From assembly GCA_017506865.1 (NCBI GenBank), contig JAFCMP010000026.1:186001-250000 (forward strand): a stretch of 64,000 nucleotides of DNA, given 5' to 3'. The notes beneath the pieces are model-generated. The model was given only the letters and a program-made list of their open reading frames with translations, did not search any database and had not been told where the DNA came from. The translations under genes and the position numbers were made by a program. Below are positions 37,101-43,739 of this stretch, one piece after another. Each line of letters starts with the position of its first letter. Position 1 is the stretch's first letter. Origin of the DNA: Tribonema minus. Lineage: Eukaryota; Sar; Xanthophyceae; Tribonematales; Tribonemataceae.

Positions 37101-40100
37101 GCCTCCGTGCGGCTGCCGATGATGGCGGTTGACAAAGCTGTCGCCTGCATCCTGCGCTGGGCGCACGGCACGCCCGAGCCCTACGACACCGCGGGCGCGT
37201 TCAACGACGCCGAGGTGAGCTTCAACTTCACCTTCAAGTTTAACTTCAAGATGAACTTCAAGATTATGCCGATCGATGCCGCTGTCGCCTGTATCCTGCG
37301 CTGGTCGCATGGCACACCTGAGCCCTACGACACCGCTGGCGCGTTCAACGACGCTGAGGTGAGCCGCGCGGCGGGTGAACTTCAATGTGAACTTCAAGTT
37401 CAACATTGAGTTGACCTTCAAGATGACGTCGAGGTGGATGGCGCAGCTGTTGAACGTCAAGTTTAACTTCAGCTTTCATTCAAGATGACGCTGAGGTGAG
37501 CCGCATAGCTCTTGAACTTCAAATCTGATTGCAAGTTGAAGAAAGGTGTTGGAGCGCGCGGCGCCGGAAGCGGCAGGCGAGTGACAGCGCATACGCCGCT
37601 TGAACGTGGGCGTTCGGTATGCGCTGCGCATGCTGCGGCGAATTGGCCTGGCCCTGATTATTCTACTGGCATGCACAACGACGCTGAGGTAGGCCGTGCG
37701 GCCTCCTCGCGCCGCTTGATCTTTGAATTGAACACGTGTTGAAATGTGCTGCAGCCTCATCGGGACGCTCGTTGAGGGGCTCATAGCATTGCACAAGCGT
37801 ATTTTGCTTCTTGCAGTGTGGCAGAGTGGCCAGAAACACAGCACAATGGCCGTTCTGTAAGGTCTGATGTAGCGTAGCGGAAGCATTGTGCTGCCACAGC
37901 CTTGCCTCGATGCCGACCGAGACTACGCGTTGCTGCTATCGGGCAGCACGCACGTGCAAGCAGAATCTAATCTACCCACGCAGTTGAACATGCGCCTCCC
38001 CACAACCTCAACGTTGCGCTCTGGGCTGCTGCACTCGACCCGTGCTCACAACTGACATCCCCAAGGCTGCTTGTGAAGAAACGTCGTTTGAAAATGAGTC
38101 TGCAATGCAAAAAACGTTGTTTGAAAATGGTGCTGCCGCGGCCTCCGCTGGGCTGGGGGGGGGGGTGGTCACCCTGGCTAAAAGTGGTTCTCTCACATTG
38201 AACTACGCCATTGTGCCCTGCGGACCTCTGCTGTGCGGACAACGTCATTCGAAAACGGTTCTGCCGCGGCTGCCGCTAACTACGTATTACGCGCTCGCGT
38301 CGCAACTTCTCGACAGGCCGCGCGTCACGTGCCCGCGGCGTGGCGCTCCGAGGCGTACGTGACGCGCGTGTGCTCAGCGCTCGCGTCACCTGCGTGGGCA
38401 ATCCCGCTGCCGGCGTACTGCGGCAGCGCTCAGCCCGCAGGTCGCACGCCGCGCGCCCCCGGCGTCGCCGCGGAAGCGGCGGCATGCGTCACTTCAACCG
38501 GCGACGTGCCCGCCGGAGCCGCTGCGACGGCTGCGGCGGACGGCGCTGCCGCGCCGTCCCATGGCGCGGTGGCAGCTGCTCAGGGGAGACCGTCGGTGCC
38601 GGTTGCGGTGCTGCCGGGTAAGGTGGTGGGAGCAGTAGCAGCGGCAGCAGCAGCGGCAGCGCCAACGCCTGCGGCAGCAGCAGCGGCGGCACCGGGCCCG
38701 TCCGCAGCCAGCGCCGCCGCTGCCGACGCTGACGCCACCCCCATCAGCACCGACGTGGGGCCAGCTGCAGCAGCGGAGCCGCCGCCGCCGGCAGCGCCAG
38801 CGGACACGGCTGACGCGGCCGCAGCGGGGCCGCCGCAGTGGCTGCAGCCGCCGACGCTGATGTGGCGGCGGCTGATCCACAACCTGCTGTGCGCTCGCGT
38901 GCGCCGCGCGCCGCGCGCCGCGCAGCTGGCGGCGCTGCGCGATCGGTTCGAGGCGGCGGAAGGCGGCGGCGACGACCGCAATGACACGGCCGCGCTCGTG
39001 CTCGCGGAGAGCGAGCTGTGGTGCGACGACAGCGCTCAAGGCGAAGGTGCGTGCAGCAGTGCTCAGGGCGGGCGCATCGCCGCGCCGGTTTCTGAACCTG
39101 CCCCTAAACCTAAGCCCCCCACCTTTGCCAAACTTCTAACCCTTTTGAGTTGGGATTCTCTGATGAGGCGCCTTGCCCTGCTGAGCGATGCTGCTGTCAA
39201 CTTCACAGCGGTTCATGATCACAGCTACACGCCATCGCACCGAGCGCAGCCTCGTCACTGCTGAATGCGGTTCAGGCGTGCCAGATTGCGGCAGCAGCAT
39301 GCAACGGTACAGCATTGGCAGCGGCGATGCGCACAGTAGATGCAATTGCGCTTGCGGACGTCAGCGGACATCCTGTGCACTCAGGTGTTGTCGACATGCA
39401 ATCGCACGCACCTCAGGCATCTCGGTGCAGATACGACAGTCTCAATGCGTTGCCGCGCGATGCATGCATTGCGTTACGTGTGTTCCCGTGAGGAATCTAT
39501 TAAAGGAACCACAATAGAATCTATTAAAGGAACCACAATATATACCCGCAACACAGCATCGTGCAATTCTGTGTGTACCCGCAACAAACGTACAAACTAC
39601 CTGTAGCATAGTATCATGCAGCCATAGAGGTGCATGCAATTGTAACCACAACACGCGACAGTGTCACGTCAGTACTGCCATGCTGATGAGCGTTCATTGA
39701 CAATCAACGAGCGCATTACAGACACCAAGATGCAAGTGATTGCAGTGACAACACCGCGACAATGTCATGCAGGCACCGACTCGGGAATGCGCGCACTGCA
39801 ATTGTATCAACTGGACCTCTGGACGCACAATTTCAACTACTACAACGTCATTACGTGCTGCATTGCCATGAACCCGAGCTGAACACGGCCTCATCTGCAA
39901 TCGCATCCTCGTTGCATGCGCAGAATCTGAGGGCGACGGTGGCGACAGCGGCGCAGCAGCTGCAGCGGCGGCGACGCGCAAAGCCTATGTGGTTGCATTC
40001 TCCGAGACCAACGGCTGGCTCAACTGGCACTCGCTGCTCGCTGCCGCCGCGCTGCTGCCGCCGCCGCCGCTGCCGTCCGTGGCGTTCTCGGAGGGCCTGC

Positions 40101-40184
40101 ACCGAGCCATGGCAGCACTGGTCGACAGCGGATGCGACAGCGGCAGCAGTGGCAGAGGCAGCGGCAACGGCAGCGGCGGCGGCA

Positions 40185-40219
<35 letters not shown>

Positions 40220-40312
40220 ACCAGCGGCGGTCTCGCAGGCGGCGGTGCCAGCGGCAATGCCGGCGACACTGCCGGTGATGGCGCCAGCGACAGTGGCGGC
40301 GGCGGCGACGGC

Positions 40313-40343
<31 letters not shown>

Positions 40344-40615
40344 GCGGCGGCGGCGGCGACGGCGACGGCGGCAGCAGCGGCGGCAGCAGCAGCACCAGAA
40401 CTGATGAGGGCAGCACCTGTGGTGTTGTTCCGCCTGGGTTCCACCCAGTAATCCTGCGATGGAGAGGGGTTTGCGTGGGAGCGAAGGCGGACGTGGAGCT
40501 GGCCGCGGCCTTGATGGCTGGAGATGAAGTTCGAGCCCATGAACTTGCGGCGGCGGCGGTTCCCCCTCATGAGTTGCTGGACGCTTCCGTCGCCATGAAT
40601 GTGTGCCCGTTGTGA
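16043..40615 (+). CDS. SPEF2: CPC1/SPEF2-like flagellar central-pair protein, 19 exons
   Basis: Nineteen exons join with matching phases into about 2,275 codons (human SPEF2 is about 1,800). The start MARLVAKWLNEELKLDSPV mirrors the N-terminus of SPEF2, and exon 2 completes its CH-like (DUF1042) domain. Exons 3-8 are charged and helical. The end of exon 9 through exon 12 corresponds to the adenylate-kinase-like domain, with hallmark VLVGYPTTLLEAKLL and then EHRLSGY. Exons 13-16 match the helical middle. Exon 19 has NGWLNWHSLL, resembling the 'FVDWRKFLL' region of SPEF2. In this family the protein sits on projections of the C1/C2 central-pair microtubules of motile flagella (CPC1 in Chlamydomonas) and is needed for normal beating. 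The kinase P-loop is degenerate. Large poly-Ala runs and one G-run with an uncertain frame (exon 11) are unusual. The call rests on remembered family features, not a search. Confidence 0.85.
18687..18953 (+). CDS. SPEF2: CPC1/SPEF2-like exon 2: CH-like domain
   Basis: 89 codons, phase 0-0. The acceptor lies at the end of a (CCG)n tract, which doubles as the pyrimidine tract. FASGARFGDVLARCG then a hydrophobic helix and LKIK align in order with the SPEF2 CH-like domain. Donor AAG|GTGCGC. Confidence 0.85.
19100..19735 (+). repeat. Donor-side echo array of exon 2 (4 copies)
   Basis: The last ~60 nt of exon 2 plus its donor recur with GT at 19164, 19354 and 19536; a fourth copy near 19731 has lost its GT. 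Spacing is 182-210 bp. The first copy differs from the exon at only 2 of about 60 bases. The second has a 1-bp length change that shifts the frame. Confidence 0.9.
19925..19995 (+). repeat. Acceptor-side echo of exon 3
   Basis: Intron end, GCCGCAG acceptor and ~50 nt of exon 3 are duplicated about 160 bp upstream of the real exon, then run into TTAGG-like sequence. Confidence 0.8.
20097..20207 (+). CDS. SPEF2: CPC1/SPEF2-like exon 3
   Basis: 37 codons, phase 0-0, acceptor GCCGCAG, donor CAG|GTGATG. An Ala/Asp-rich helix leads into a Pro-rich linker (RPRPPPPLATVRPKVF). Confidence 0.75.
20340..21076 (+). repeat. Acceptor-side echo array of exon 4 (5 copies, ~132-bp period)
   Basis: Copies of intron 3' end, acceptor and the exon start (encoding VAWGADDK) have their AG at 20411, 20544, 20682, 20815 and 20945; the true acceptor AG is at 21076. 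Spacing is 130-138 bp. Flanks alternate between a GATTTTGACATGGTCTT type and a CTTCTGAAACTGTCTTTGCT type, so the array is built of dimers of about 265 bp. Confidence 0.92.
21077..21193 (+). CDS. SPEF2: CPC1/SPEF2-like exon 4
   Basis: 39 codons, phase 0-0, GGCAG acceptor, AAG|GTGAGC donor. The charged helix ends RYEDAARAHERK. It is flanked by echo arrays on both sides. Confidence 0.82.
21300..22120 (+). repeat. Donor-side echo array of exon 4 (4-5 copies)
   Basis: The exon end (EDAARAHERK) and GTGAGC donor recur with GT at 21361, 21531 and 21840. A copy near 21675 has GA in place of GT, and a fragment lies at 22085-22115. Spacing is about 145-170 bp. Confidence 0.9.
22281..22427 (+). CDS. SPEF2: CPC1/SPEF2-like exon 5
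   Basis: 49 codons, phase 0-0, acceptor CTGCGCAG, donor CAG|GTACCT. VTEEEDAAARRAHDAA then HLHTLQQGHGEWARNQ form a long charged helix, as in the SPEF2 coiled-coil region. Confidence 0.83.
22510..22755 (+). repeat. Donor-side echo array of exon 5 (2 copies)
   Basis: The last ~55 nt of exon 5 plus donor recur with GT at 22573 and 22752 (spacing 145 and 179 bp). Confidence 0.9.
22900..23510 (+). repeat. Acceptor-side echo array of exon 6 (3 copies)
   Basis: GCGCAG acceptor plus the exon start (encoding KAWHDAERR) recur with AG at 22907, 23110 and 23468; the true AG is at 23567. The first copy is cut off by a (TTAGGG)3 tract at 22918-22940. Confidence 0.9.
23568..23753 (+). CDS. SPEF2: CPC1/SPEF2-like exon 6
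   Basis: 62 codons, phase 0-0, acceptor ATGCGCAG, donor CAG|GTGCGG. A strongly charged helix (KAWHDAERRDLAYELML) leads to GNLNRLGLSAAADGSANQ. Echoes lie on both sides. Confidence 0.84.
23866..24720 (+). repeat. Donor-side echo array of exon 6 (5 copies)
   Basis: Copies of the ~70-nt exon end and donor have GT at 23938, 24115, 24289, 24453 and 24714. The first four are spaced 164-184 bp, each followed by a similar intron segment (GATGATGCTGGTGGGCAGTT). The last is more degraded. Confidence 0.92.
24893..25018 (+). CDS. SPEF2: CPC1/SPEF2-like exon 7
   Basis: 42 codons, phase 0-0, acceptor CACCTGCAG, donor CAG|GTATGT. The charged helix ends LRDHRDRALMQ. Confidence 0.82.
25100..25585 (+). repeat. 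Donor-side echo array of exon 7 (3-4 copies)
   Basis: Copies of the exon end (encoding DRALMQ) have GT at 25210 and 25417. A copy at 25580 has AT in place of GT, and a fragment lies at 25110-25130. Intervening sequence repeats the phrase ATGCTGAGCACTGTGCTG. Confidence 0.85.
25750..25780 (+). repeat. Acceptor-side echo of exon 8
   Basis: TCGTCAG acceptor plus ~20 nt resembling the exon start (AACTCGCTGCCAATC) lie about 115 bp upstream of exon 8. A weaker trace is at 25805-25850. Confidence 0.7.
25875..26012 (+). CDS. SPEF2: CPC1/SPEF2-like exon 8
   Basis: 46 codons, phase 0-0, acceptor TCGTCAG, donor GAT|GTGAGT. Acidic then basic helix (EELAANHGDAFDLDAALL ... YEARLLSDAAAQNKAD). Confidence 0.82.
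26080..26592 (+). repeat. Donor-side echo array of exon 8 (5 copies)
   Basis: Copies of the exon end (AGCGATGCTGCCGCACAA) with GTGAGT donors at 26135, 26276, 26385, 26426 and 26588. Every copy keeps an intact GTGAG. Confidence 0.9.
27320..27375 (+). repeat. Acceptor-side echo of exon 9 with poly-C tract
   Basis: A run of about 20 C (27330-27350) and GTATCCGCCGCAGAC repeat the arrangement found immediately before exon 9 (poly-C at 27416, then GTATCCGCTGCAGAC). Echo AG at 27366, true AG at 27448. Confidence 0.85.
27449..28253 (+). CDS. SPEF2: CPC1/SPEF2-like exon 9: coiled-coil region to P-loop position
   Basis: 268 codons plus one base, phase 0 to 1, acceptor GCTGCAG, donor CAG|GTGCGT. The order fits SPEF2: charged helix, RHRRALTLACETALGLADL, HLALHPAAWRAMRTAFVRR, acidic linker, then LRVCVAG, where the ADK-like domain begins. 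Ala runs dominate. Antisense and shifted frames are long only because (GCN)n is open in several frames. Confidence 0.85.
28977..29122 (+). CDS. SPEF2: CPC1/SPEF2-like exon 10: degenerate nucleotide-binding loop
   Basis: 146 nt, phase 1 to 0, acceptor GGACAG, donor CAG|GTGAGC. The junction reads CVAG-PGAAALDAAAAVAE where an adenylate kinase would have GxPGxGKGT. The Walker A lysine and Ser/Thr are absent, so ATP binding by this loop is unlikely. It continues WHGLAACSLEGCLAAV. Confidence 0.78.
29410..29896 (+). CDS. SPEF2: CPC1/SPEF2-like exon 11: Lys-rich linker and ADK-like core (frame break in a G-run)
   Basis: The acceptor is GCCGCAG and the donor CTG|GTGAGA. The exon encodes a Lys/Ala linker, then LVLLDLLLLHVACAIAQQR, then VLVGYPTTLLEAKLL, the ADK-family hallmark. 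Between these, 29735-29850 is almost pure G, and the two halves lie in frames that differ by one. A tiny intron (GTGAGG at about 29766 to AAG at 29798) would restore phase but is only ~33 bp. A homopolymer length error or a true frameshift is equally possible. Confidence 0.68.
30036..30084. repeat. Interstitial telomere-like tract, head-to-head
   Basis: Five TTAGGG units, then TTAACTCTAACCCTACCC in opposite orientation, inside intron 11. The inverted arrangement resembles a short telomere-to-telomere junction. Confidence 0.8.
30821..31885 (+). CDS. SPEF2: CPC1/SPEF2-like exon 12: end of ADK-like domain, poly-Ala
   Basis: 355 codons, phase 0-0, acceptor GCATGCAG, donor CGG|GTGAGC. EHRLSGYSDDDV directly continues LLEAKLL as in SPEF2. 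A Lys/Pro linker and RSALDAVLWLGGSSAAIAAAR follow, matching the kinase-like beta-strand region, then Ala- and Gly/Ser-rich low complexity and a final helix ending LDGRLARRRR. Confidence 0.83.
31995..32175 (+). repeat. Acceptor-side echo array of exon 13 (2 copies)
   Basis: GACCGCGTGCAG|CGACTGCCGGT recurs with AG at 32016 and 32140; the true AG is at 32293. Both copies go on TCACATC(G/A)TGTCTCGCTT, a shared derived tail absent from the real exon. Confidence 0.9.
32294..32761 (+). CDS. SPEF2: CPC1/SPEF2-like exon 13
   Basis: 156 codons, phase 0-0, acceptor GTGCAG, donor GAG|GTATGT. RLPVAACLWQAHASGERRL, an Ala-rich stretch, then VSGGLMAALQRYLVRQ and IPPLADDE, matching the helical segment after the ADK-like domain. 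Confidence 0.82.
32945..32992 (+). repeat. Donor-side echo of exon 13
   Basis: The exon end encoding AAALIPPxxDDE plus donor recurs with GT at 32990, 228 bp after the true donor. Confidence 0.88.
33270..33320 (+). repeat. Acceptor-side echo of exon 14
   Basis: TCTCAG|ATCCGGACCGCC parallels the real TCTCAG|GTCTGGACCGC; AG at 33284 versus 33455 (171 bp). Confidence 0.8.
33456..33728 (+). CDS. SPEF2: CPC1/SPEF2-like exon 14
   Basis: 91 codons, phase 0-0, acceptor CTCTCAG, donor GAG|GTGGGT. Long helix (VWTAVEEFELAAGDIAEHRH ...) ending FVAACVSALRATEDVTAMGD. It is followed by CCTAACCCTAAC at 33735-33770. Confidence 0.83.
33920..34300 (+). repeat. Donor-side echo array of exon 14 (3 copies)
   Basis: Copies of the ~80-nt exon end lie at 33928-34010 (GT kept), 34073-34152 (AT) and 34212-34293 (GC). 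Spacing is 283, 142 and 141 bp. Spacers share the palindrome TACTTCAAGTACTTGAAGTA. Confidence 0.9.
34490..35093 (+). CDS. SPEF2: CPC1/SPEF2-like exon 15
   Basis: 604 nt, phase 0 to 1, acceptor CCCTCAG, donor AAG|GTGCGC. EAAALLSDLREPLILALLPAED, then poly-Ala, then a basic helix (TLAVREAARHARRLRCVVGR). Confidence 0.78.
35580..35800 (+). repeat. Acceptor-side echo array of exon 16 (2 copies)
   Basis: CGCGCAG|ACTAYGC(G/C)GCGGCGGCGC recurs with AG at 35591 and 35687; the true AG is at 35874. Confidence 0.88.
35875..36085 (+). CDS. SPEF2: CPC1/SPEF2-like exon 16
   Basis: 211 nt, phase 1 to 2, acceptor GCGCAG, donor CAG|GTGCGT. DYAAAARARVRCGIGARTR, a helix, and CLSAQHEAVAAAHPDQLV. Confidence 0.8.
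36195..36445 (+). repeat. Donor-side echo array of exon 16 (2 copies)
   Basis: The exon end (CAGCGCTCAGCACGAGGCGG ...) and GTGCGTG donor recur with GT at 36269 and 36441 (183 and 172 bp). Intron edges containing AAAGTCTCGCTGAGGG are co-duplicated. Confidence 0.92.
36540..37035 (+). repeat. Acceptor-side echo array of exon 17 (3 or more copies)
   Basis: Repeated blocks of 'TTTCATATCCCTT...', a short T-rich stretch and TGCAG, with AG at 36589, 36653 and 36854; the true AG is at 37039. Only the 36854 copy keeps ~60 nt of exon; the others keep 10-15 nt. Confidence 0.82.
37040..37214 (+). CDS. SPEF2: CPC1/SPEF2-like exon 17
   Basis: 175 nt, phase 2 to 0, acceptor CTTGTGCAG, donor GAG|GTGAGC. WGACELQPRLVLSLARRLQD, then AVACILRWAHGTPEPYD and FNDAE. 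Confidence 0.8.
37256..37695 (+). repeat. Donor-side echo array of exon 17 (3 copies), the first still open
   Basis: GT at 37359, 37496 and 37689. The 37276-37358 copy is nearly the full exon end, in frame with the exon and with no stop in the 41 bp between. Of seven base differences from the exon's last 78 nt, six are synonymous. The other copies are short or degraded. Confidence 0.9.
38060..38280 (+). repeat. Three copies of a ~30-bp unit upstream of exon 18
   Basis: ACGTCGTTTGAAAATG-type units at about 38080, 38116 and 38240, the last two followed by GCTGCCGCGGC. They behave like an acceptor-side echo array whose exon is uncertain. Confidence 0.6.
38317..39046 (+). CDS. SPEF2: CPC1/SPEF2-like exon 18
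   Basis: 730 nt, phase 0 to 1, acceptor CTCGACAG, donor AAG|GTGCGT. AARHVPAAWRSEAYVTRVCS, Ala/Pro low complexity, then WLQPPTLMWRRLIHNLLCA and a charged helix. The 5' boundary is less certain than others because the preceding sequence is also partly open. Confidence 0.7.
39490..39540. repeat. Tandem 23-bp duplication in intron 18
   Basis: AATCTATTAAAGGAACCACA occurs twice head to tail. Confidence 0.85.
39924..40615 (+). CDS. SPEF2: CPC1/SPEF2-like exon 19 (C-terminal, Gly-rich)
   Basis: The acceptor GCATGCGCAG restores the split Glu codon from exon 18; stop TGA is at 40613-40615. AYVVAFSETNGWLNWHSLL and VAFSEGLHRAM resemble the 'FVDWRKFLL' segment of SPEF2. About 75 residues of Gly/Ser/Asp low complexity follow, encoded by (GGC)n that is open as poly-Ala in another frame. 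The tail ends MNVCPL. The last SPEF2 segments are not evident, so the natural end may differ. Confidence 0.68.
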
Positions 40616-43600
40616 AGGCCGGGGCTGTGCAGCAGCACTGACAAAAATGTCAGCACACGGTATGAGGGTGCAGCCGTGAAGCAGCTGGCAGGGCACGGTG
40701 CGGCCCGTGCAGGCGTCTCCGCATGCACGACCCTGCCGCAAGACTTCAAGTTTGAAGTGATTGAATTTGTTCAAACCCGCAGCAAGTTGTCCTCATCCGG
40801 TCTGTTCAACGTTGTTTTGTTAGCATGTGTATCTGAGTCAATGAGCCGGTTGCATTCTCTCAAGCTCAGGAGGCGCTGAGAGTGTAGGCTTCTGCTTCAC
40901 ATTGCTTGTACTGCATGACAACAGCATTTTCCGATGCCCAACACGCTCTTAGCATCGAGGTTGCGCATTGAGCCGCCAGTGAGCAAGGCATCGTTTGCTG
41001 GAGATGTGATGTCATTGCCGACTTCAAGCAATATATATAAACTTCAAGATCAAGTTTAACACCAAATTGAAGTGAAGACAGGCAACACTTTCCACACCTT
41101 GTACACAGAGAACTCCACCGTCACTTGATTATTTGTCCTCTACTGGCCTTCCACGCGAAATCACCCCCTGAACGCGGCCAGTATGCACAGCCTGTCAATT
41201 GAGCTGCGGCCTCTTTTTGCTGCAGGTCGCCACATGTCATTTCGCCCATCTCCCCCCCCCCCCCCCCCCCCTGAAGTATATACCTACCAGCTCATGCTAC
41301 CGTGCCATGTCACCAGCTTATACTTGGCAGTCGTACTTGTGGGTCTTATTTGGGGGTCATACTTAGGGGGTCATATTTGGTGGTCATAGTATCACTTAGG
41401 GGGTTGTAATTGGGAGTCGTTTTTAGGGGTCGTACTTAGGGGTTATACCCGCCGGCGGGGTCACACTCATCGTGTGAGGGGTTGTATGCTGAAGTTGGGT
41501 GACTATTTTGTCTCTCTTTCTTATACTTCCAAAGCATGCATATGGTGTCCTCATATGCAGTCCCACATCAGGAAAAAGGGGTGGTCTCATTTCCTTGTGA
41601 GACGCCACGTTTTGCCGGCAAACCATCCGCCGTTGCCGTCGCCCGTCGATTTGCCGGCGATTTGCCAGAATGTTCTTCGGCAAGTGTGCGGCGAGCGTAG
41701 TGAAAGCCGCTTGAGCCGGCGAATGCTGGCTGACTGCCGAGGTGTCGCCATTTGCATTTGCCGGCTGACGGGTATGAGAAATTGCCAGATCATTGCTAAT
41801 AAAGGGCCGACGGATGTTGAGCACCTGACAGCTGTGACTTGAGCTGAATTTTACACACAGCAAGAGTGCGCCTGGGCTGGAGCGATGCAGTGTTGCTGGC
41901 GTGTATGGCCTTGAGCTTTCCAAAGTGCTGCATGCATGCAGTTCGCCAATTGCTGGACTCCACAGCTGAAGCTCTCGAACGGCCAGTCGATTGCCACTTG
42001 AAGGATTCTAGGGTACTGCAGCACAACTCCAACGGCCGGCCGATTGCCACCTTCAAGGGTACTGCAGCACAACACATGAGCAGAAATCGCTCACTTAATC
42101 TCAGAGGCTACTAAGTGGGCAACTTGAAGTGGAGGCCAGGAACGCTGGCGTGCAGATTGTTTTTGTTTCATATGCAGCACTTGTCTTTTGCAGCAGCTTT
42201 TGAGAGCACAACTGCAACAAGCCTTAGGGTGTTGAACAAAGTTCAGAAGCAGTTAAGAAAATGAAGCGTGCTGCGACTTGAACAAAACACAGTTGACATG
42301 ATGGGTTTGAGCCAGACCCACGTGTGTGGTACTGGTGAGTAAAGCCTCGCAGACCTGAAACCGTCACAGGGTCGACACTAGGAGATTCACAGCATTCCGG
42401 TCCATCCCGTGTTCTGTCACATTCTGGCAAGTGCATCCATTCTAGTGCATTCATTCCTGCATCTGTACCCATTCTGGGCTACTGTGCCCTGGCACCAGAA
42501 CAGACCCAAACTACACAGAACAGATACTCTGGAGGACAAGAGTCTCAGCACCATTGTCGGCAAATTCTGGTGCTAATAAACAGCCTGGTGTCACTGGCCA
42601 CTGCCAGAGTGTTATGGCAGTCATTGCTTCATGGTGATTGCATTCCCGTGGCAGTCATTGCTTCATGATGAATGCTGTAGAGGGTTTGCAATGGCCGTGA
42701 ACTGCTTAGCTGTGGCATTCACTGCAGTGCATGGCAAGCAAATCCGTTACACGGTATATCCTTATCTAGTAGCATACTTGAAGCAAAAAAGTGGAGGTGA
42801 TGGCCACTGCAGCCTCCATTGTCAAATTGTCTACTGAGTTGAGGATAACCATTGTCCTTCTTGCTCTTCTGTGTGTGACCAAATTAAATGTGGTGCGCTT
42901 CAACTCTGAGAACGGCAAGCTTGTCAGTGAAACTGAGCATATGCAAAGTATACTTAAACCAAATGTGCTTTAAATGACCTACTAGTAGGCAGACCCGATC
43001 TGGCCGCTCAAGGGCAACATCAGCTTATGTTAAACATACTGTGCCAGTTGCAGTATCCAGCGCTGGCATCTTTCAAACCTATGCGTTGATCCTCTCAAAT
43101 GACACCATCGTCAGGGTGACAAATCTTCAGCAAAGTGTGAGTACAATACGAAAACCTTAAGGTCCATGGTAATGGCTCTTGTTTACAGCCTGAGCATCCG
43201 CTGCATTCTTCACGGTCACCTGGGACACCCTTGCCCATCAAGTGCGCAGCTGCGTGGTACTTTGTTTTTATTGCAAAAGCGAGCTTGGCATCAGCCATCC
43301 TGACTCCTTCGCTCTGACACACGGAACTGTCACGTTTGGTGCGCACAACAGTTAAACTGTTACTGAGAGCATGCAACCTGCGCAGGCGTCAACTCGCTAG
43401 AAATGACTAATTAGTACCTTCGGTTTAAGATTCGCTGATTGTCTGCAGAGCTGGCGACATTAGCGCACGGCAAATCCTGATTCTACCCCTTAGTATGATA
43501 ATGAAAACTCTGAGGCTAGGCGCAGTCCTGTCCTGACCCTGACCTGTGCTAGTAGTACTCCTAATCCTAACTCTAACTTCGACGACGCAGCGCGCGCATA

Positions 43601-43700
43601 CACCACCAGCCGAGATGAGCAAGGCAGGATGAGGGCTCGGGGCTGGCAACAGACAGCAGCGCTCCTCCAGATCCAGAACACATATGTCATGACAGCTTGC
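40616..43700. other. Intergenic, small repeats only
   Basis: I find no supportable gene. Contents: a 20-nt poly-C (41254-41272); a degenerate GGGGTCATACTTA-type minisatellite (41330-41450); dispersed TTGCCGGCGA-like words (41610-41780); a ~35-bp duplicate containing GGGTACTGCAGCACAAC (42010 and 42056); and a direct repeat GGCAGTCATTGCTTCATG (42616 and 42651). Confidence 0.55.
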
Positions 43701-43739
43701 AGGGTTGAAGTGTTATGCCGCTCAAGCGCTCAGCTGAGC

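Noticed and set aside
39100..39130. Coding extension of exon 18 past 39046
   Set aside because: The frame stays open to 39262, but the AAG|GTGCGT donor at 39047 is the one that joins exon 19 in phase, and the sequence beyond resembles CCTAAA-type intron tracts.
39851..40774. A 307-codon minus-strand frame of poly-Ala
   Set aside because: Shadow of the GGC/GCC repeat in exon 19.
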